From NCBI GenBank assembly GCA_013995675.1, contig VWRR01000001.1, positions 496,001 through 560,000 of the forward strand: a DNA stretch of 64,000 nt. The letters are read 5' to 3'. Positions 9,284 through 19,112 of the stretch are shown piece by piece; within the stretch, counting starts at the first letter, position 1, and the number at the start of each line of letters is the position of its first letter. The position numbers and the translations under genes were made by a program. The notes beneath the pieces were generated by a model. The model searched no databases, was not told where the DNA came from, and was given only the letters and a program-made list of their open reading frames with translations. Source of the DNA: Cyanidiococcus yangmingshanensis. Taxonomy: Eukaryota; Rhodophyta; Bangiophyceae; Cyanidiales; Cyanidiaceae.

Positions 9284-12200
9284 ATGGAGACATCCCCTCG
9301 TCTTCGTGGACAGCGCCGAGCAGACTATGCTGCGCTGGCAGGTCGCCGAAGCCAACTGCCTTCGATGTTGCCACGCTCGCCAGGCTGTCACGAAAATCAA
9401 GACGATCAGACCGGCGTCTCTGTTGCACTTGGCAAGCAGGATCGACCACGGGTACTAGAGGCACGTCCAAGGTCTGGTTTACAGGGCCACAGAAGCATCA
9501 GTCTGGTGGACGTGCTCCAGCAGGAGGCGCTCTATGTGGACGTGCTGGAAAGCCGACTTGGCGAACGTCTTCGTGAACTGGCCCGACGGGCAGCAGCCTC
9601 TAGAGATGAGCACCGTCGTCAAGCGCACCTATTGCAAGTGCGTGCCGAACGAGACCTGAAAAGGAGACGCGTTCGAGAACACGCCCCTAGTGTGCCTGCC
9701 AAACGTCTGGCGTCTGAGTCCCGCTCGCGAGCCACCGCTAGTCCAGGTGTTGCTGGTTCACCAGCTCGACAAGGTCTAGCCATGAGTGTCAGCGCCGATA
9801 GCATAGGTGCCGCAGATCGTGAAGCGACGACAGTGCCCGTCGATGAACGGATGTCTCAGGAGATGAAATATGGTCTCCCTGTCGGACAAGACGAGTCACC
9901 AAAACTGGAATGTCTTCAAGCATCGAGTCAACGACTCGAAGAGGCAGTATTGAGCGCTCACGACCCAGAATTAGATGCCCAACGAAGGATCGAGGATCAG
10001 ATTCTCCGGGAAGCAGCCGAAATTCAACAACGCAACCTCGAGTCGGCCAAAGCACGATTACCCAAACAACCCGAGCCGCCTCGTTCGAAAACTCATCAGG
10101 ATTACTTTCGCGAGAGCATCATCTGGCTGGCGACAGATTATCGAGAACAATTCAAATGGAAAGCAGCCGCTCGCTCTAGGATTCATCGAACACTAGCAAA
10201 GTATCACGAAGAACGGAGTATTCGGGAGGCCCGCGAGACGAACGCCCTCGAGGCGTCACGTCGTCGTTACGCGAGGCTATTGAGTCGAGAAGTTCGCAAG
10301 TTTTGGGAATCACTCTTTCGAATGATGTTCTCTCAACGACTGGAGGAGGACGAGCGAAAACAGAAGCAGCAACGGCAGACGCGGCTGGATGCACTGATTC
10401 AACAGACGGAGCAGTACGCACAGGCTCTGGCTGAGGAGCTGGCGCCGTTGGACGTCCAGGACGCGTCGCCCTCCCTATCCACCTCTGTTTTCGAGCAAGT
10501 AGAGGCGACTGGGACGGATACGCATCCCAGTTTACGGAAGGGTACCGCCGCCACGAACAGGGCAAACGCGTCCGAGCCAGCAACAGACACGAGCGACCCC
10601 GAACAGGAGGATGATCTACCCAACCGATGGCGGCAGGCAGGCAGTCTAGAGGTCCAAGAGGTGCTGCGGTCGCTGCATCCCAAATCGGAACCAGCCTTGT
10701 CCAAGGAGAGATGCACCGACGCAACACCATCAAACGCCAACGGATTTCGACAAGCTCCACAAGGGGCCACCCAGACGTTGTCTTCGACTGCACCCGTCGT
10801 GCTAGAGGCCGACTCCATTTCCCGGACGCCCCGAAAGGAAAGGTTAGAGGAGGATCTCATGCTGAGCATCGGCGAGCCACAACCCAGTGCAGAGCAGCCG
10901 ATTACAAACGCGCTTACGCAGACATCTTCGATATCGCTCACGAGAGAGATACCTAGCGCGAGTTCGCACCCACAGACCGCGAGTTCAGCCCAAGATACCG
11001 GCGTTCAGGTTGACACGAACCCGCTCTTTCGAGGCCACTTGCGTCCATACCAACAAGCTGGTTTGCAGTGGCTGATTGCGCTCTACGAAAAGGGTCTCAA
11101 TGGCATGCTTGCGGACGAGATGGGTCTCGGAAAAACCGTGCAGACCATCGCTCTCTTGGCCTGGCTGGCAGTTGCCAAGCAAGACTGGGGTCCGCACCTG
11201 GTCGTGGTACCCACCTCAGTGGTTATGAACTGGGATATCGAGTTCAAAAAGTTCGCTCCAGGGCTCAAAGTGCTCTGTTATTTTGGTAGTCCCCAGGAGC
11301 GTGCAACCAAACGCAGAGGCTGGACCAAGCCGAACGCCTACCACGTCTGTATCACCTCGTACCATATGGTGGTTCAAGATGCCACCATCTTTCGTCGTCA
11401 GCGCTGGAGCTACCTTGTGCTCGACGAGGCCCAACACATCAAGAACTTTCAGAGTCAGAAATGGCAGACGCTGCTGACGTTCCATTCGAGACATCGTCTG
11501 TTACTCACAGGGACGCCGCTCCAGAACACGCTCATTGAACTCTGGTCCCTTTTGCATTTTTTGATGCCTCAAGTCTTTCGCAGTCATAGTGAATTTAAGG
11601 AATGGTTTCAGGAACCTATCGAGACGCTCGTCGAGGCCGAAGCAGACGTCCACGACAGCCTTGTGCAGCGTCTGCATCGAGTCTTGCGACCATTCGTGCT
11701 TCGCAGACTGAAGCGGGATGTCGAACGGGGCCTGCCGCCCAAGACCGAACAAATCATCTGGTGTACCTTGAGCAAGCGACAGCGCGAGCTCTACGATGAT
11801 TTCCTCAGTCGGGCCTCGACACGCGAAAAGCTGACCAGCGGAAACTACCTCTCGGTGATGAATGTGCTCATCCAGCTACGCAAGGTATGCAACCATCCGG
11901 ATCTGTTTGCAGGGAGACCCATTCAGGAACCGTACGCTAGTCAGCAACCACTTGTACTCCACGTGCCTCGATGCGTTCGCTCGGAGGCGCTCTGTCTACG
12001 AGATGCTGCTGTACCGCTTCTGGTCGACGAGTCCCTAGACAAGCCAGATGCTGCTCGCATTCGAGCACTTTCGGCAGCGAGTCGACTGCTCTGGGAGACC
12101 GAGGCATCGGCGAGCCCTGCGAAAGCCGAGACTGCGCTTGGTCCTTGGTTTCGACTCCAGACAACCATAGACGCTGAGGAGCTCAAGGAACGACAAGCAC

Positions 12201-14743
12201 TGCGTCTGGTGTCGTGCACACGATTTGTTGCCGGACCACTAATTGGGTGCACGCAACGACGTCTGGCTCAGGTAGCGTTCCATCGTGTGCCTGTCATACA
12301 CCCAGGCGCTGTACTGGAGCGTCTCGTTGATGAGGTCATGGCCCCAGCGACCCGCTTTGCGATGGTTACGCAACGCGTCTGGGCACCAGTGCCTCAACTA
12401 GTCAGTATCGCCGCATTTCTCTACCAGCGACCGGCGAGACGAGCGCTTCCATCCAGCATGGAGTATCTGTTGCGTCTGTGCCGACCACTGGCCAGTCGTC
12501 AACAGCTGCTCTTCCCGGATGCTCAGCTCCTACAATGGGATTGTGGCAAACTGCAGCGACTCGCAGTCTTGTTACGAGACTTGGAGCGCCAGGGGCATCG
12601 AGTGCTCATCTTCACCCAGATGGCACGTATGCTGGATATTTTGGAACAGTTTCTGTGTCTGCATCGCTTCTCCTACATCCGGATGGACGGCAGCACGCGT
12701 ACCGACTGGCGTCTTCGCCTTTGCGAACGTTTCAATACCGATCCACGGTACTTGGTGTTTCTATCCACTACTCGCAGTGGCGGGGTTGGTCTGAATCTCA
12801 CCGGAGCCGACACTGTCCTCTTCTACGACTCGGACTGGAACCCCACCATTGATGCCCAAGCACAGGATCGTTGTCATCGCATCGGTCAGGAACGTCCCGT
12901 ACGTATCTACAGACTCGTGTCCGAAAGCACCGTTGAGGAGCATATTCTGCGTCGAGCAATGCAGAAACAGCGCCTCGAACGACTGGTCATCGCCCAAGGC
13001 CTTTTTACGACAGAGGTGCTGCAGCGCGTCCATCCTTTGGAGCTGGTAACAGACGCTGCCATGCGTCCAACACCGTATCCGAATGCTCACGGCGAGCTCG
13101 TCGAGTGCGGCCTCACCGAACAGGAGTACGAACGGCTGGAGAGCGTTGTACTCGAAGCCGACGACGAGGAAGAGCGGTTTATGCGAAAGGCAATGGAGTT
13201 GGCGGCCTCGGCGAATGCCACGCTCGATGAAGCTGACTTTGCAGAGACTCGTTCACCGGGTCCGAGTCTGGATGCTACGAACTGGTGCCCCGTTTGGCGT
13301 ACTGCTTGGCGGATCGCGGGAGCACTGGGCGGGCCCATGGCTGCGCTCGAGGAGGCTTGTGTATCACCAAAGCCCAGCTCGAATGGATGGAGTTCAAATA
13401 ACCCCGAACAAGTCATCTTGGGCGATATCAATCAGGACGCTGCCCCGCCACTAGTCTATCCTGCTGTACCTGCTCGAGGCATTTGGGAACAAAAAAACGA
13501 GCACGGGGGTCTCAACACCACACCGATGATGATGATCTATTGCCCGCCAGTTGAGACCCCCGAAGACCTCGTTCTCGACCCAGAGGCGGGCACTGAAGAC
13601 GCTACGTTTTTCATCCACGCGTATGCGCGAGTAGCTCGTTCGGCTGCGCCTACGCCTAGCCAGATGGCACGGCTGCAGGAGCTTCAGCAACTCGCTTCCG
13701 ACGCCCAGAGGAAGGATCCAACCAAGGCTGCCGAAACGATTCCTTCCGTAACCGCACCCAAGGCATCCAAAGCCGGCATGACGCGTGTTGCCTCTCGTCC
13801 TGTTGTTGTTGCGAACAAGTCGAACGCAATCTCTGAACCAGCCGGAATGTCAACCATCTCGCTTGGGCTCGAACGCAGAGCGCTTTTGAACCTTCAACCA
13901 TGGATGCGGAATCGACTCCAATGGACTGCTGAGGAGGATTTGACGCTCTTGCGGGCCTGGCAGTGCTACGGCGCTAACGGACGGCTCCTCGCTGATGTAT
14001 TGCAAGCACAACCAGGTGTCCGACTCGGGTTGCTTCCACATCGAAGCGGTAACGAGATTCAGGAGCGTCTGCAGCATCTGCTCGCGAACAAGATCACTGA
14101 ACCGGCAGCATGGTTTCGATGGCGAGGCTCCGTGCAAACAGCGACCTTGCCAAATATGCGAAAACACCATCAACGTTCGTTGCAGCTCGCTCAACGACGC
14201 GTGCTGGGTATGCGGGCTCGCTTAGATGCACGAAAGCTGCTTGCTGCTGCTGAGCCGGAGTCAAAGAAGGGCGCTACTTCATCCGAACAGGCGCTCGTGC
14301 CGCTACTGAACAAGCGCGGAACGAGAGCTACGCCAGACGCTCAAACAGATCCCCTGATGTTGAGTCGTTCACCGAATGAAGGTCGTCTACCTGAGGCGCC
14401 AGACGAGCACGACGCGGTGGTGGTGCGGTCGTCACCGAGCAGCAGCTCATTGGATCCCCGCTCACTGAGCACGCTGCAGCCATCATCCTCTGCGCACCAT
14501 CGACCAGGTGTGAAGCTTGAGGAAGAGCTTCGTCGAAGGCGACCGTTTCGTCGCCACCCGGCCACACTTGGTCGACTACGCGGGTTTGAGCGTCACGGAA
14601 ACCAAAGGCCAATCCGAATACCAGCAGTCTTCATGGGACGTCCCTGGAGTAGCGAATGGGGTTCTGGGTCAACCCGGAGGAGGCTTCTGGAGCCTCTCTC
14701 TGGCTTTGAAAAGCCTATGAAAAGAGCATCACGAGTGAAATGA
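9284..14743 (+). CDS. SWR1: SWR1/SRCAP/PIE1-type chromatin remodelling ATPase
   Basis: 1,819 residues in one frame. In order: an HSA domain (residues about 270-345, YFRESIIWLATDYREQFKWK); acidic and Ser-rich linkers; a SNF2 ATPase N-lobe from about 585 (HLRPYQQAGLQWL, Walker A DEMGLGKT near 610, DEAQ box near 712, LTGTPLQN); a long insert between the lobes (about 880-1080), typical of the INO80/SWR1 branch; the C-lobe (LIFTQMARMLDILEQF near 1108; DRCHRIGQERPVRIYRLVS near 1195); and a SANT/Myb domain near 1545 (QWTAEEDLTLLRAWQCYG). The stretch YFGSPQERATKRRGWTKPN is typical of SWR1 rather than INO80. The complex exchanges H2A for H2A.Z at +1 nucleosomes. It is the longest gene here and has no frame break or intron. 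Confidence 0.95.
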   Translation: METSPRLRGQRRADYAALAGRRSQLPSMLPRSPGCHENQDDQTGVSVALGKQDRPRVLEARPRSGLQGHRSISLVDVLQQEALYVDVLESRLGERLRELARRAAASRDEHRRQAHLLQVRAERDLKRRRVREHAPSVPAKRLASESRSRATASPGVAGSPARQGLAMSVSADSIGAADREATTVPVDERMSQEMKYGLPVGQDESPKLECLQASSQRLEEAVLSAHDPELDAQRRIEDQILREAAEIQQRNLESAKARLPKQPEPPRSKTHQDYFRESIIWLATDYREQFKWKAAARSRIHRTLAKYHEERSIREARETNALEASRRRYARLLSREVRKFWESLFRMMFSQRLEEDERKQKQQRQTRLDALIQQTEQYAQALAEELAPLDVQDASPSLSTSVFEQVEATGTDTHPSLRKGTAATNRANASEPATDTSDPEQEDDLPNRWRQAGSLEVQEVLRSLHPKSEPALSKERCTDATPSNANGFRQAPQGATQTLSSTAPVVLEADSISRTPRKERLEEDLMLSIGEPQPSAEQPITNALTQTSSISLTREIPSASSHPQTASSAQDTGVQVDTNPLFRGHLRPYQQAGLQWLIALYEKGLNGMLADEMGLGKTVQTIALLAWLAVAKQDWGPHLVVVPTSVVMNWDIEFKKFAPGLKVLCYFGSPQERATKRRGWTKPNAYHVCITSYHMVVQDATIFRRQRWSYLVLDEAQHIKNFQSQKWQTLLTFHSRHRLLLTGTPLQNTLIELWSLLHFLMPQVFRSHSEFKEWFQEPIETLVEAEADVHDSLVQRLHRVLRPFVLRRLKRDVERGLPPKTEQIIWCTLSKRQRELYDDFLSRASTREKLTSGNYLSVMNVLIQLRKVCNHPDLFAGRPIQEPYASQQPLVLHVPRCVRSEALCLRDAAVPLLVDESLDKPDAARIRALSAASRLLWETEASASPAKAETALGPWFRLQTTIDAEELKERQALRLVSCTRFVAGPLIGCTQRRLAQVAFHRVPVIHPGAVLERLVDEVMAPATRFAMVTQRVWAPVPQLVSIAAFLYQRPARRALPSSMEYLLRLCRPLASRQQLLFPDAQLLQWDCGKLQRLAVLLRDLERQGHRVLIFTQMARMLDILEQFLCLHRFSYIRMDGSTRTDWRLRLCERFNTDPRYLVFLSTTRSGGVGLNLTGADTVLFYDSDWNPTIDAQAQDRCHRIGQERPVRIYRLVSESTVEEHILRRAMQKQRLERLVIAQGLFTTEVLQRVHPLELVTDAAMRPTPYPNAHGELVECGLTEQEYERLESVVLEADDEEERFMRKAMELAASANATLDEADFAETRSPGPSLDATNWCPVWRTAWRIAGALGGPMAALEEACVSPKPSSNGWSSNNPEQVILGDINQDAAPPLVYPAVPARGIWEQKNEHGGLNTTPMMMIYCPPVETPEDLVLDPEAGTEDATFFIHAYARVARSAAPTPSQMARLQELQQLASDAQRKDPTKAAETIPSVTAPKASKAGMTRVASRPVVVANKSNAISEPAGMSTISLGLERRALLNLQPWMRNRLQWTAEEDLTLLRAWQCYGANGRLLADVLQAQPGVRLGLLPHRSGNEIQERLQHLLANKITEPAAWFRWRGSVQTATLPNMRKHHQRSLQLAQRRVLGMRARLDARKLLAAAEPESKKGATSSEQALVPLLNKRGTRATPDAQTDPLMLSRSPNEGRLPEAPDEHDAVVVRSSPSSSSLDPRSLSTLQPSSSAHHRPGVKLEEELRRRRPFRRHPATLGRLRGFERHGNQRPIRIPAVFMGRPWSSEWGSGSTRRRLLEPLSGFEKPMKRASRVK

Positions 14744-14957
14744 GTATGCTGCAGACCTCGTTATCATGCGCTCCCGAAGGCGAGACGCGCCATACCTGCG
14801 TCGATAACCAGAGAGGCCAGTCCCTAAACTGGTTTCCGAGAACTCTATTGCAACTTGATCCGTTGCGGATTGGCCATCTTGGCCCAATAGAGTAGACGCC
14901 TGCCACAGTCACTGAATGAGCCGCCGACTGGGCAAAGCGTTCTTGGTCTGACGTCGA
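14744..14957. other. Convergent gap between SWR1 and the TBC gene
   Basis: A 214-bp spacer between two 3' ends, with no recognisable element. Confidence 0.5.
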
Positions 14958-16307
14958 TCATAATCGACGAGCATCTGCAAAGACCGCTTTCCATAGATAG
15001 GCTTGACTCAAAAGGAGACTGATATCCTGCTCGGTCCAGTCTCGGGTCGGTAGGTTCTGAAGAAAGAGAACCAGTTCTGGAAATTGACGTTGTTGAAGCT
15101 CCGCCGAGAAACGCACCAACAGCGCGGCACATACATAGACATGAAATGCTGCAAAGGTTCCGCGTTCGCTAAGATAGGCATCCCAGAGCCGCAGCGTCAC
15201 TGGCAACGGAAACTCGCGCACAAGCAAGCAGTTCATCCAGCGGAAAGCGAACTGCATAAAGGCGACATTTTGCTCGGCAAGATGAGCACATAACGGGGCA
15301 TCAATGCGTTGCATGAGCCGTTCCAGATACTGCACTCTTCGCTGAATACCGGGCTGCGCAAAGACATACTGGTCCTGGAGCGCATCCAAGAGTGCACACA
15401 GACACCAGTAGGCATCTGCTTCCGCGTCCCGAAGCAACGGTTCAGCTTGCTCCGGTACAAGAGTCCGATCGAGCTGAAACTGCTCGGGCGCGTGGTCAGC
15501 ATAAAAGACGTACACCAGCGGTACCAAGATATCGTTCAGGCCTTGGACGTAGCCAGAGGCTGGATGTCGCACCGACCACAGATGGAGGATTCGAGTCATT
15601 GTGTCTTGAATGGCACTAGTGTGGAACAGGGGACACTCGGGTGCAGTTCGCGGTACATCCAGGTCGATCTGCCGCTTGCGAACCCAGTCCTCCGACGAGA
15701 GACGACCATCGAGCCGCGGACCCGATACGAGACCGAGATCCGCGACTGCCTGCCAGTACTGTTCTCTTTTTCTTCCCACACTCTTGAGTAGACGGGAAGG
15801 CTGCATTGGACAATAGTCGAGGAGCATTTTCCAGGCCATGGCTCGCAACGTGTCGGGCAAACCGCGCCAAGCGAGTCGCTGAAGCGCACTCCGGTCCACT
15901 GGAGCGAGACTGGTCAACAAACCAACCGAACGATTCCTGCTTGCTTCCCGAATGGCCTCCAGCTGCGTCCACAACGTAGTTTCCGCTTTATCGCTCCCGA
16001 TGCTTGCAGTTATCTCGGGTACAGTACCTGACGCTTTATCCCGAGGCGAAGCAGGGTCCTTGGTTTCTGCAGCGTCGCCTCTACTCGTCCGACTGCCGCT
16101 CAAGTTGAGCGCTGCAGCTCCTGGGCGTTCTATGCCAGCCTCGAACAAGTAGTGGAGAGCATGACTAGTTGGTCCGTCTGTGGATAAACCTCCTTGTTGG
16201 GCTTCCCATTCGCTGAACTGGGGCACAAGGTACCCGAGACACGCGGACGCTGGAAACCGCAACGCGCGAAGCGACCACCAAGTCGTCTCCGTAGCACCAG
16301 GTTCCAT
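14958..16307 (-). CDS. TBC-domain Rab GTPase-activating protein (Gyp1/TBC1D22 type)
   Basis: 449 residues. The TBC domain covers about residues 140-440: LAWRGLPDTLRAMAWKMLL opens it. The arginine finger is in IDLDVPRT (IxxDxxR) and the glutamine finger in GYVQGLND (YxQ), so both catalytic residues of the dual-finger mechanism are present and the GAP should be active. Later blocks FRWMNCLLVREFPL and RLWDAYLSE are also canonical. The arrangement, with a short preceding linker and the domain at the C-terminus, resembles Gyp1/TBC1D22, which acts on Golgi Rab1/Ypt1. The N-terminal 130 residues are low complexity. The start ATG at 16307 faces the LC8 gene across about 230 bp. The assignment to TBC is firm; the Rab substrate is inferred. 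Confidence 0.92.
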   Translation of the reverse strand: MEPGATETTWWSLRALRFPASACLGYLVPQFSEWEAQQGGLSTDGPTSHALHYLFEAGIERPGAAALNLSGSRTSRGDAAETKDPASPRDKASGTVPEITASIGSDKAETTLWTQLEAIREASRNRSVGLLTSLAPVDRSALQRLAWRGLPDTLRAMAWKMLLDYCPMQPSRLLKSVGRKREQYWQAVADLGLVSGPRLDGRLSSEDWVRKRQIDLDVPRTAPECPLFHTSAIQDTMTRILHLWSVRHPASGYVQGLNDILVPLVYVFYADHAPEQFQLDRTLVPEQAEPLLRDAEADAYWCLCALLDALQDQYVFAQPGIQRRVQYLERLMQRIDAPLCAHLAEQNVAFMQFAFRWMNCLLVREFPLPVTLRLWDAYLSERGTFAAFHVYVCAALLVRFSAELQQRQFPELVLFLQNLPTRDWTEQDISLLLSQAYLWKAVFADARRL

Positions 16308-16538
16308 CTTTCATACCAATCAGTTCGAGCAGTACGTCTTCCCGATCCGACAGTGTTTAGTGGAATGGAACCGGAGTCGAGTGCAGAAGCCCCACCCAGC
16401 GTGTGGGTACTCGCTGCTGCAGTTTGGCACCCGAGTCGCTGCCAGACCGCCAACGCGGCTCCTTGTCGCTGTTCGTAGACAGGACACCGTCTGCGCTTTG
16501 AAACGTTCTCTCTTGTTGATTTTGTGTTCTTTCACGGG

Positions 16539-16808
16539 ATGCAGGGGAGAAAATGTCTGATCAAGTCGGTGGATATGCCGGATGATCGACAGCAGTTCGC
16601 GGTCGAGACAGCGGCGACCGCCATCGAGAACCACCAGGTAGAGAAGGACGTGGCTGCAGCAATCAAGAAAGAGTTTGATGCCAAGTTCGGACCGACTTGG
16701 CACTGTATTGTTGGACGTAACTTTGGTTCGTACGTGACGCACGAAGCTGGATGTTTCATATACTTTTACTTGGACCAGATTGCGGTGCTTCTCTTCAAGT
16801 CTGGGTAG
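16539..16808 (+). CDS. DYNLL: Dynein light chain LC8 (DYNLL)
   Basis: 89 residues, exactly the usual LC8 length. It contains [38 protein letters not shown] and [19 protein letters not shown], ending LLFKSG, near-identical to LC8 in all eukaryotes. LC8 dimers bind short linear motifs in many partners, including dynein intermediate chain and nucleoporins. The start at 16539 gives MQGRKCLIK, aligned with the family start; the frame is open upstream to a GTG at 16524. It is divergent from the TBC gene. Red algae have no flagella, and some lack dynein motors, so a dynein-independent hub role is plausible here. Confidence 0.96.
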   Translation: MQGRKCLIKSVDMPDDRQQFAVETAATAIENHQVEKDVAAAIKKEFDAKFGPTWHCIVGRNFGSYVTHEAGCFIYFYLDQIAVLLFKSG

Positions 16809-17594
16809 TCGAAACGTTTGCTGGATCACGCGGCGGTTGTGAGCCGTCCTAGACGCCTACCGACACACTTGTGGGGCCAGTTCTATGCCGAGTTCTCGAT
16901 TCTTTTTTGCAGTTGATCGCTTGCACAGCCAACTGGGGTTCAAAACGAAACAGGGTCTTTGACGCCCACGAACACTGGTTCACGCAAACGTTAAAGCGGC
17001 GATCGGTATGTTGACTTTCGACGCACGACCCATCCAAGCTTCCGATATTGCTCCAATAGAGTCGTCTCCGCTTGCGGTAGATCCGTTGGCTGGAACTAGG
17101 CACCATTGTGTCATGATTGTCCGACCAGCTAACTCTACGGTCAGTCGTATCTGCTGAAAGGAAGACTTTCTCGGATGGCGGAACGGTCTCGAAAGCGTAC
17201 CGCCATCGCTTTCTCTCTATCTGTCGATCTGTATGTCTGAATCACGTACAGTACATGACCCCAGGAAATACATTGCTGCCTACTGAGCGAATCAATTGTA
17301 TAGAGTCGATACGAATATCTTTCGTGAAACGCGTAGGTCGTAGAGTCGCGTCAGTCGTCTCGTGTGGCATTGTATAGAGAGGTACCCGAATCAACGGATA
17401 TCGTTTCGCGAACGTTTTCATTGCTGCTACAAACCAGTAATGACGACGACGACGACACGACATGTGGCACGAATGGCGTGAGTCGTTCCAGTCAAGCAGC
17501 GTGGCCCGACGTACACAGCGCTCAAACACGATGCCGTGTCGGAGAACACCGCTCTCATCGACGATTCTGGCTCGGAGCTTGTGCTTGAAGAATC
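16809..17594. other. Convergent intergenic region between LC8 and SF3B2
   Basis: About 790 bp between two 3' ends. Minus frames at 16849-17106 and 17242-17598 have no recognisable motif. A short GAC-repeat run lies near 17440-17460. Nothing else was identified. Confidence 0.45.
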
Positions 17595-18635
17595 TCACTT
17601 CACTCGGTTTCCGACAGTTGTTGCAAATCTAAAGACCGCATCTTCTGTTGATTGGGTTACGTCTATATCGCGGAGCAGGTCGGGAATCTTCGGTTCATCG
17701 GAGAGGTCCAGGTCCAACACCAGACCTTTGCGACACCAGCGCAAGTGCCCCTATATCCGATACCAATTCTGTCGACGGGTTCTGCATTTGACCCCAGCGC
17801 TGTTGCCTCGCTATCGAGTCGATCGTGCGAACAAGGCAGCCTGCTTGTCCCGGTTGAATGCTCCATCGGAAGGATGCCTCCTCCATGGCGGGATACGCTG
17901 GAGGCGACGGCCTACCTGTTCGCCGCCATCCCTCTCGCCAAGGGCATTCATGAATGGAACACGTTGCTGGGTCAGACCAGTTGAGGGCCTCAGCAAGTGC
18001 TGTTGAGATGACACCTGGACGAAATGAACAACCGCGGAGTGGATCAAACTCCGATAAAGCCGTGTACACATCACCGTGGTCTCGAAGACGACTCCATAAA
18101 CGCCAAGGCGTTGAACTCGAGTGCATGGACTCGTCAACGGGTCCGAAACGCTGCAACAGCTGCTGCTGTGCTTCGCGCACGAATGCTACAGTTCCACTCG
18201 GCAAGCCACGTTTGTTCTCCAGGTATTTACGCTTCGAAGCGCCAGTGCGATGGCACAGGTACTGTGAAGCGTTCACCCTTGATGCGCACCAAAGCGACTG
18301 GTTCTGGCGCTGCACAGTCCCACGGCTCTACCACCGAGGGCCATGGAGCGTGCAGCTTGAGGTCCGCCACTCGAGGACGAAGCGCTTTACGTTGCTTCCG
18401 GGAAACGCGTTGAGGTGCGGCTGACGTCTCTGACCAGTCAAGCGAGCGTAACCGTCGATTTCGCTGTTGTTGCGTTAAAGTCGGTGATGTTCGCTTCTCA
18501 GTATGCACGGGAACCGCCTCGTTCCAGTTGTTCGCCAAAGTCGTCATCCCAGCTCGAGGTGTCTGTTGCGTTGGCTCCAGTCCCGAGACGTTGCAGCGCT
18601 CGCTGCATATCTGAAGGGAGTGCTGCTTCACTCAT
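17595..18635 (-). CDS. SF3B2: Splicing factor SF3B2 (SF3b145/Cus1), reduced form, interrupted by +1 frame changes
   Basis: The U2 snRNP subunit SF3B2 is recognised by its DUF382 block: SRKQRKALRPRVADLK, VVEPWDCAAPEPVALVRIKG, FTVPVPSHWRF, then KRKYLENKRGL in a second frame. It continues with the PSP-type region (HGDVYTALSEFD, FRPGVISTALAEAL, PW followed by RPSPPAYPAMEEASF). HWRF and KRKYL, adjacent in all homologues, are separated by one surplus base (C at 18235 on the plus strand). The likely start (ATG at 18635, MSEAALPSDMQRALQRLG) is in a third frame that joins the body at about 18500, again by +1. A further +1 step may add an acidic tail (LVLDLDLSDEPKIPDLL) ending at 17595; otherwise it ends at 17695. 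At about 315-345 residues it is far shorter than the 600-900 residue homologues. Confidence 0.8.
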
Positions 18636-19112
18636 TACTCCTCTTCCAGATGCACCGACATTCGCGATAAAATCCTTTTTCGTACGAGCTCTTTATCGAA
18701 TCAAAAACCAAGTCCGTTGTTCCGCAGGCCAGTGAGCGCTTCACTGCCGGTGAAGCGTTGGTTGTGTCTTCAGGCACCCAGCTTTCAGGTTGTCGTCCGA
18801 AGGGCGATACCCTTAGTCTGAGCTCACTGGCGACGAACCCGCCATGACAGGTCAAGGTTATCTTTGAGTTCGTAGGGGACTGTCTCAACGTTCGAGCCTA
18901 ATAAACTCTAGTGAACCAACGTGGGCTTGGAGTATTTTTTTCTGAGGAGACCCTTGACTGCTGCGCTCGGAGCTGGGCGTCGCTCCCACCGCGACCGAGA
19001 GACAAGCCAAGCTGGGGTTTCCGAGACGGTTCGCCGTTCCCTGACCCAGGCGTGAGCGTAAGCTTCGAGATTCTTGCTCGTGCGTGGTGGAAACCAGCAG
19101 CAAACGAGAAAC
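18636..19112. other. Divergent upstream region of SF3B2 and NAA10
   Basis: About 480 bp between two divergent starts. Several short overlapping frames have no recognisable motif. Confidence 0.5.

Noticed and set aside
17652-17984. 110-codon plus-strand frame opposite SF3B2
   Set aside because: Antisense to the PSP-type region of SF3B2; no recognisable family.
17811-18137. Minus frame containing IPPWRRHP as the SF3B2 PSP continuation
   Set aside because: The neighbouring frame gives PW followed by RPSPPAYPAMEEASF with correct spacing in uninterrupted sequence, so this frame is a shadow.
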